Source: Comamonas fluminis
Lineage (GTDB): Bacteria > Pseudomonadota > Gammaproteobacteria > Burkholderiales > Burkholderiaceae_C
DNA: 64,000 bases
Assembly (NCBI RefSeq): GCF_019186805.1
Contig: NZ_CP066783.1
Span: forward strand, 1,439,501 to 1,503,500
Reading direction: 5' to 3'
The notes under the pieces are model-generated. The model was not told the origin of the DNA. It ran no database searches and saw only the letters and a list, made by a program, of their open reading frames with translations. Each line of letters opens with the position of its first letter. Position 1 is the first letter of the stretch. Below are positions 63,344 through 64,000 of the stretch, piece by piece. The position numbers and the translations under genes are program-made.

Positions 63344-63361
63344 ATCGTCCTTTTGGACGTA
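63344..63361. promoter_or_regulatory. Dyad operator candidate (site 12)
   Basis: ATCGTC-CTTTTG-GACGTA between the crotonase (57 bp) and SDR (35 bp) starts. Confidence 0.6.
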
Positions 63362-63395
63362 TCTGCAGTGGTTGCCGAAACCTAAATTGGCAACC

Positions 63396-64000
63396 ATGGA
63401 TACGAATACCGACTTTCAAAAACAAGTGGTTCTGGTGACCGGTGGCACCAAGGGCATCGGCAAGGGCATTGCGCAGGCCTTTTTGGCCGCGGGTGCCACG
63501 GTGGTGGTCTGTGGTCGTCAGCAGCCTGAAGAGCTGCCGGCAGCCGCTGGCCGCACGGCCGACTTCATTGCCTGCGATGTGCGCGAAGCCGCTGCGGTCA
63601 AGGAGCTGGTCGATGAGGTGCAGCGCCGTCACGGTCATCTGGACGTACTCATCAACAACGCTGGCGGCGCGCCCAATGTGGACGCTGCAACAGTATCGCC
63701 ACGCTTTCACGAAAGCGTGCTGCGTCTGAATCTTTTCTCGACTCTGCATGCATCGCAGGCGGCCAACGCCGTGATGCAGCAGCAAGACAGCGGCGGCGTG
63801 ATCGTCTGCATCGGCAGTATCAGCGCACTGCGCCCTTCGCCCGGAACCGCTGCCTACGGCGCGGCCAAGGCGGCGGTGCTGAGTCTGGTCAGCTCGCTGG
63901 CTGTGGAGTGGGCGCCCAAGGTGCGCGTGGTGGCCGTGAGCCCCGGTCTGGTGCGCACTGAGCAGTCGCACCTGCACTTTGGCGACGAGGCCGGTATTGC
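63396..64000 (+). CDS. SDR oxidoreductase, 3' end beyond window
   Basis: 201 codons visible and still open at the right edge. Starts MDTNTDFQKQVVLVTGG; SDR motifs TGGTKGIG, INNAGGAPN, catalytic Ser in CIGSISAL, Tyr-x3-Lys in AYGAAK, and VVAVSPGLVRTEQS. The NNAGGAP segment resembles SDRs of actinobacterial cholesterol clusters, but substrate is unknown. Divergent from the crotonase gene, sharing the dyad at 63344. Confidence 0.82.
   Translation, partial: MDTNTDFQKQVVLVTGGTKGIGKGIAQAFLAAGATVVVCGRQQPEELPAAAGRTADFIACDVREAAAVKELVDEVQRRHGHLDVLINNAGGAPNVDAATVSPRFHESVLRLNLFSTLHASQAANAVMQQQDSGGVIVCIGSISALRPSPGTAAYGAAKAAVLSLVSSLAVEWAPKVRVVAVSPGLVRTEQSHLHFGDEAGI

Noticed and set aside
63288..63977. 230-codon extension of the terminal crotonase
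   Set aside because: Antisense to the SDR at 63396 and across the dyad at 63344; the family start fits 63287.

Overview
The window reads as a chromosomal segment of a Comamonas testosteroni-group betaproteobacterium (GC-rich, Comamonadaceae-type intergenic repeats). The best species evidence is a 257-residue 3-alpha-hydroxysteroid dehydrogenase (HsdA) with the expected Ser114/Tyr155/Lys159. It is followed by a 124-residue delta5-3-ketosteroid isomerase with Tyr14/Asp38/Asp99. An 18-gene run from a TesB-type extradiol dioxygenase to a LuxR-type regulator matches the published tesB-to-tesR steroid cluster of C. testosteroni TA441 in gene number and in the family order I can recall.

Layout. (1) 1-6848: the 3' end of an RTX/LapA-type adhesin with its type I secretion system (TolC-like, ABC exporter, HlyD-like) and a BamE-like lipoprotein-family gene; this is unrelated to steroids. 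(2) 7145-10416: two SDRs, a SnoaL-fold dehydratase candidate and an old-yellow-enzyme reductase. This is the position reported for the C-12 hydroxyl-inversion genes steA/steB upstream of tesB. (3) 10756-30419: tesB, ipdA/ipdB, crotonases, ipdC, two heteromeric acyl-CoA dehydrogenase pairs, FadA6-like thiolase, two Tat-exported amidases, SDRs, MaoC hydratase, thiolase and tesR: A-ring meta-cleavage, then removal of the remnant side chain and C/D-ring opening. (4) 30496-44531: a small hypothetical gene, an AMACR-like CaiB protein, SDR, thiolase, FadB/J-like bifunctional enzyme, GMC oxidoreductase, a fused two-domain acyl-CoA dehydrogenase, an MFS carrier and a FadD19-like steroid-CoA ligase: a second beta-oxidation set, probably for steroid side chains. 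(5) 44652-54779: small secreted/hypothetical proteins, a D-aminoacylase-family hydrolase, two more MFS carriers, an EthD-like protein, a KshA-like Rieske oxygenase, SDR and aldehyde dehydrogenase. (6) 55010-64000: 7-alpha-HSDH, a second SnoaL protein, two Fe-S/flavin reductases of the BaiCD/FadH family, hsdA, ksi, a crotonase and an SDR cut by the window end.

The genes together describe import, hydroxyl-group adjustment (3-alpha, 7-alpha, 12-alpha), CoA activation, side-chain beta-oxidation, A-ring cleavage and C/D-ring beta-oxidation of steroids and bile acids. The most notable unlisted signal is a recurring dyad, ATCGTC-N6-GACGAT. It occurs in twelve intergenic spacers between 7 kb and 64 kb, 35-95 bp upstream of start codons, and is absent from the secretion region. 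I propose it as the operator of the regulator (TesR/TeiR or another) that unites these transcription units. A second point is that the gene families in regions 2, 4, 5 and 6 resemble an aerobic counterpart of the clostridial bai operon. All homology statements are from memory of family sequences; no searches were run.
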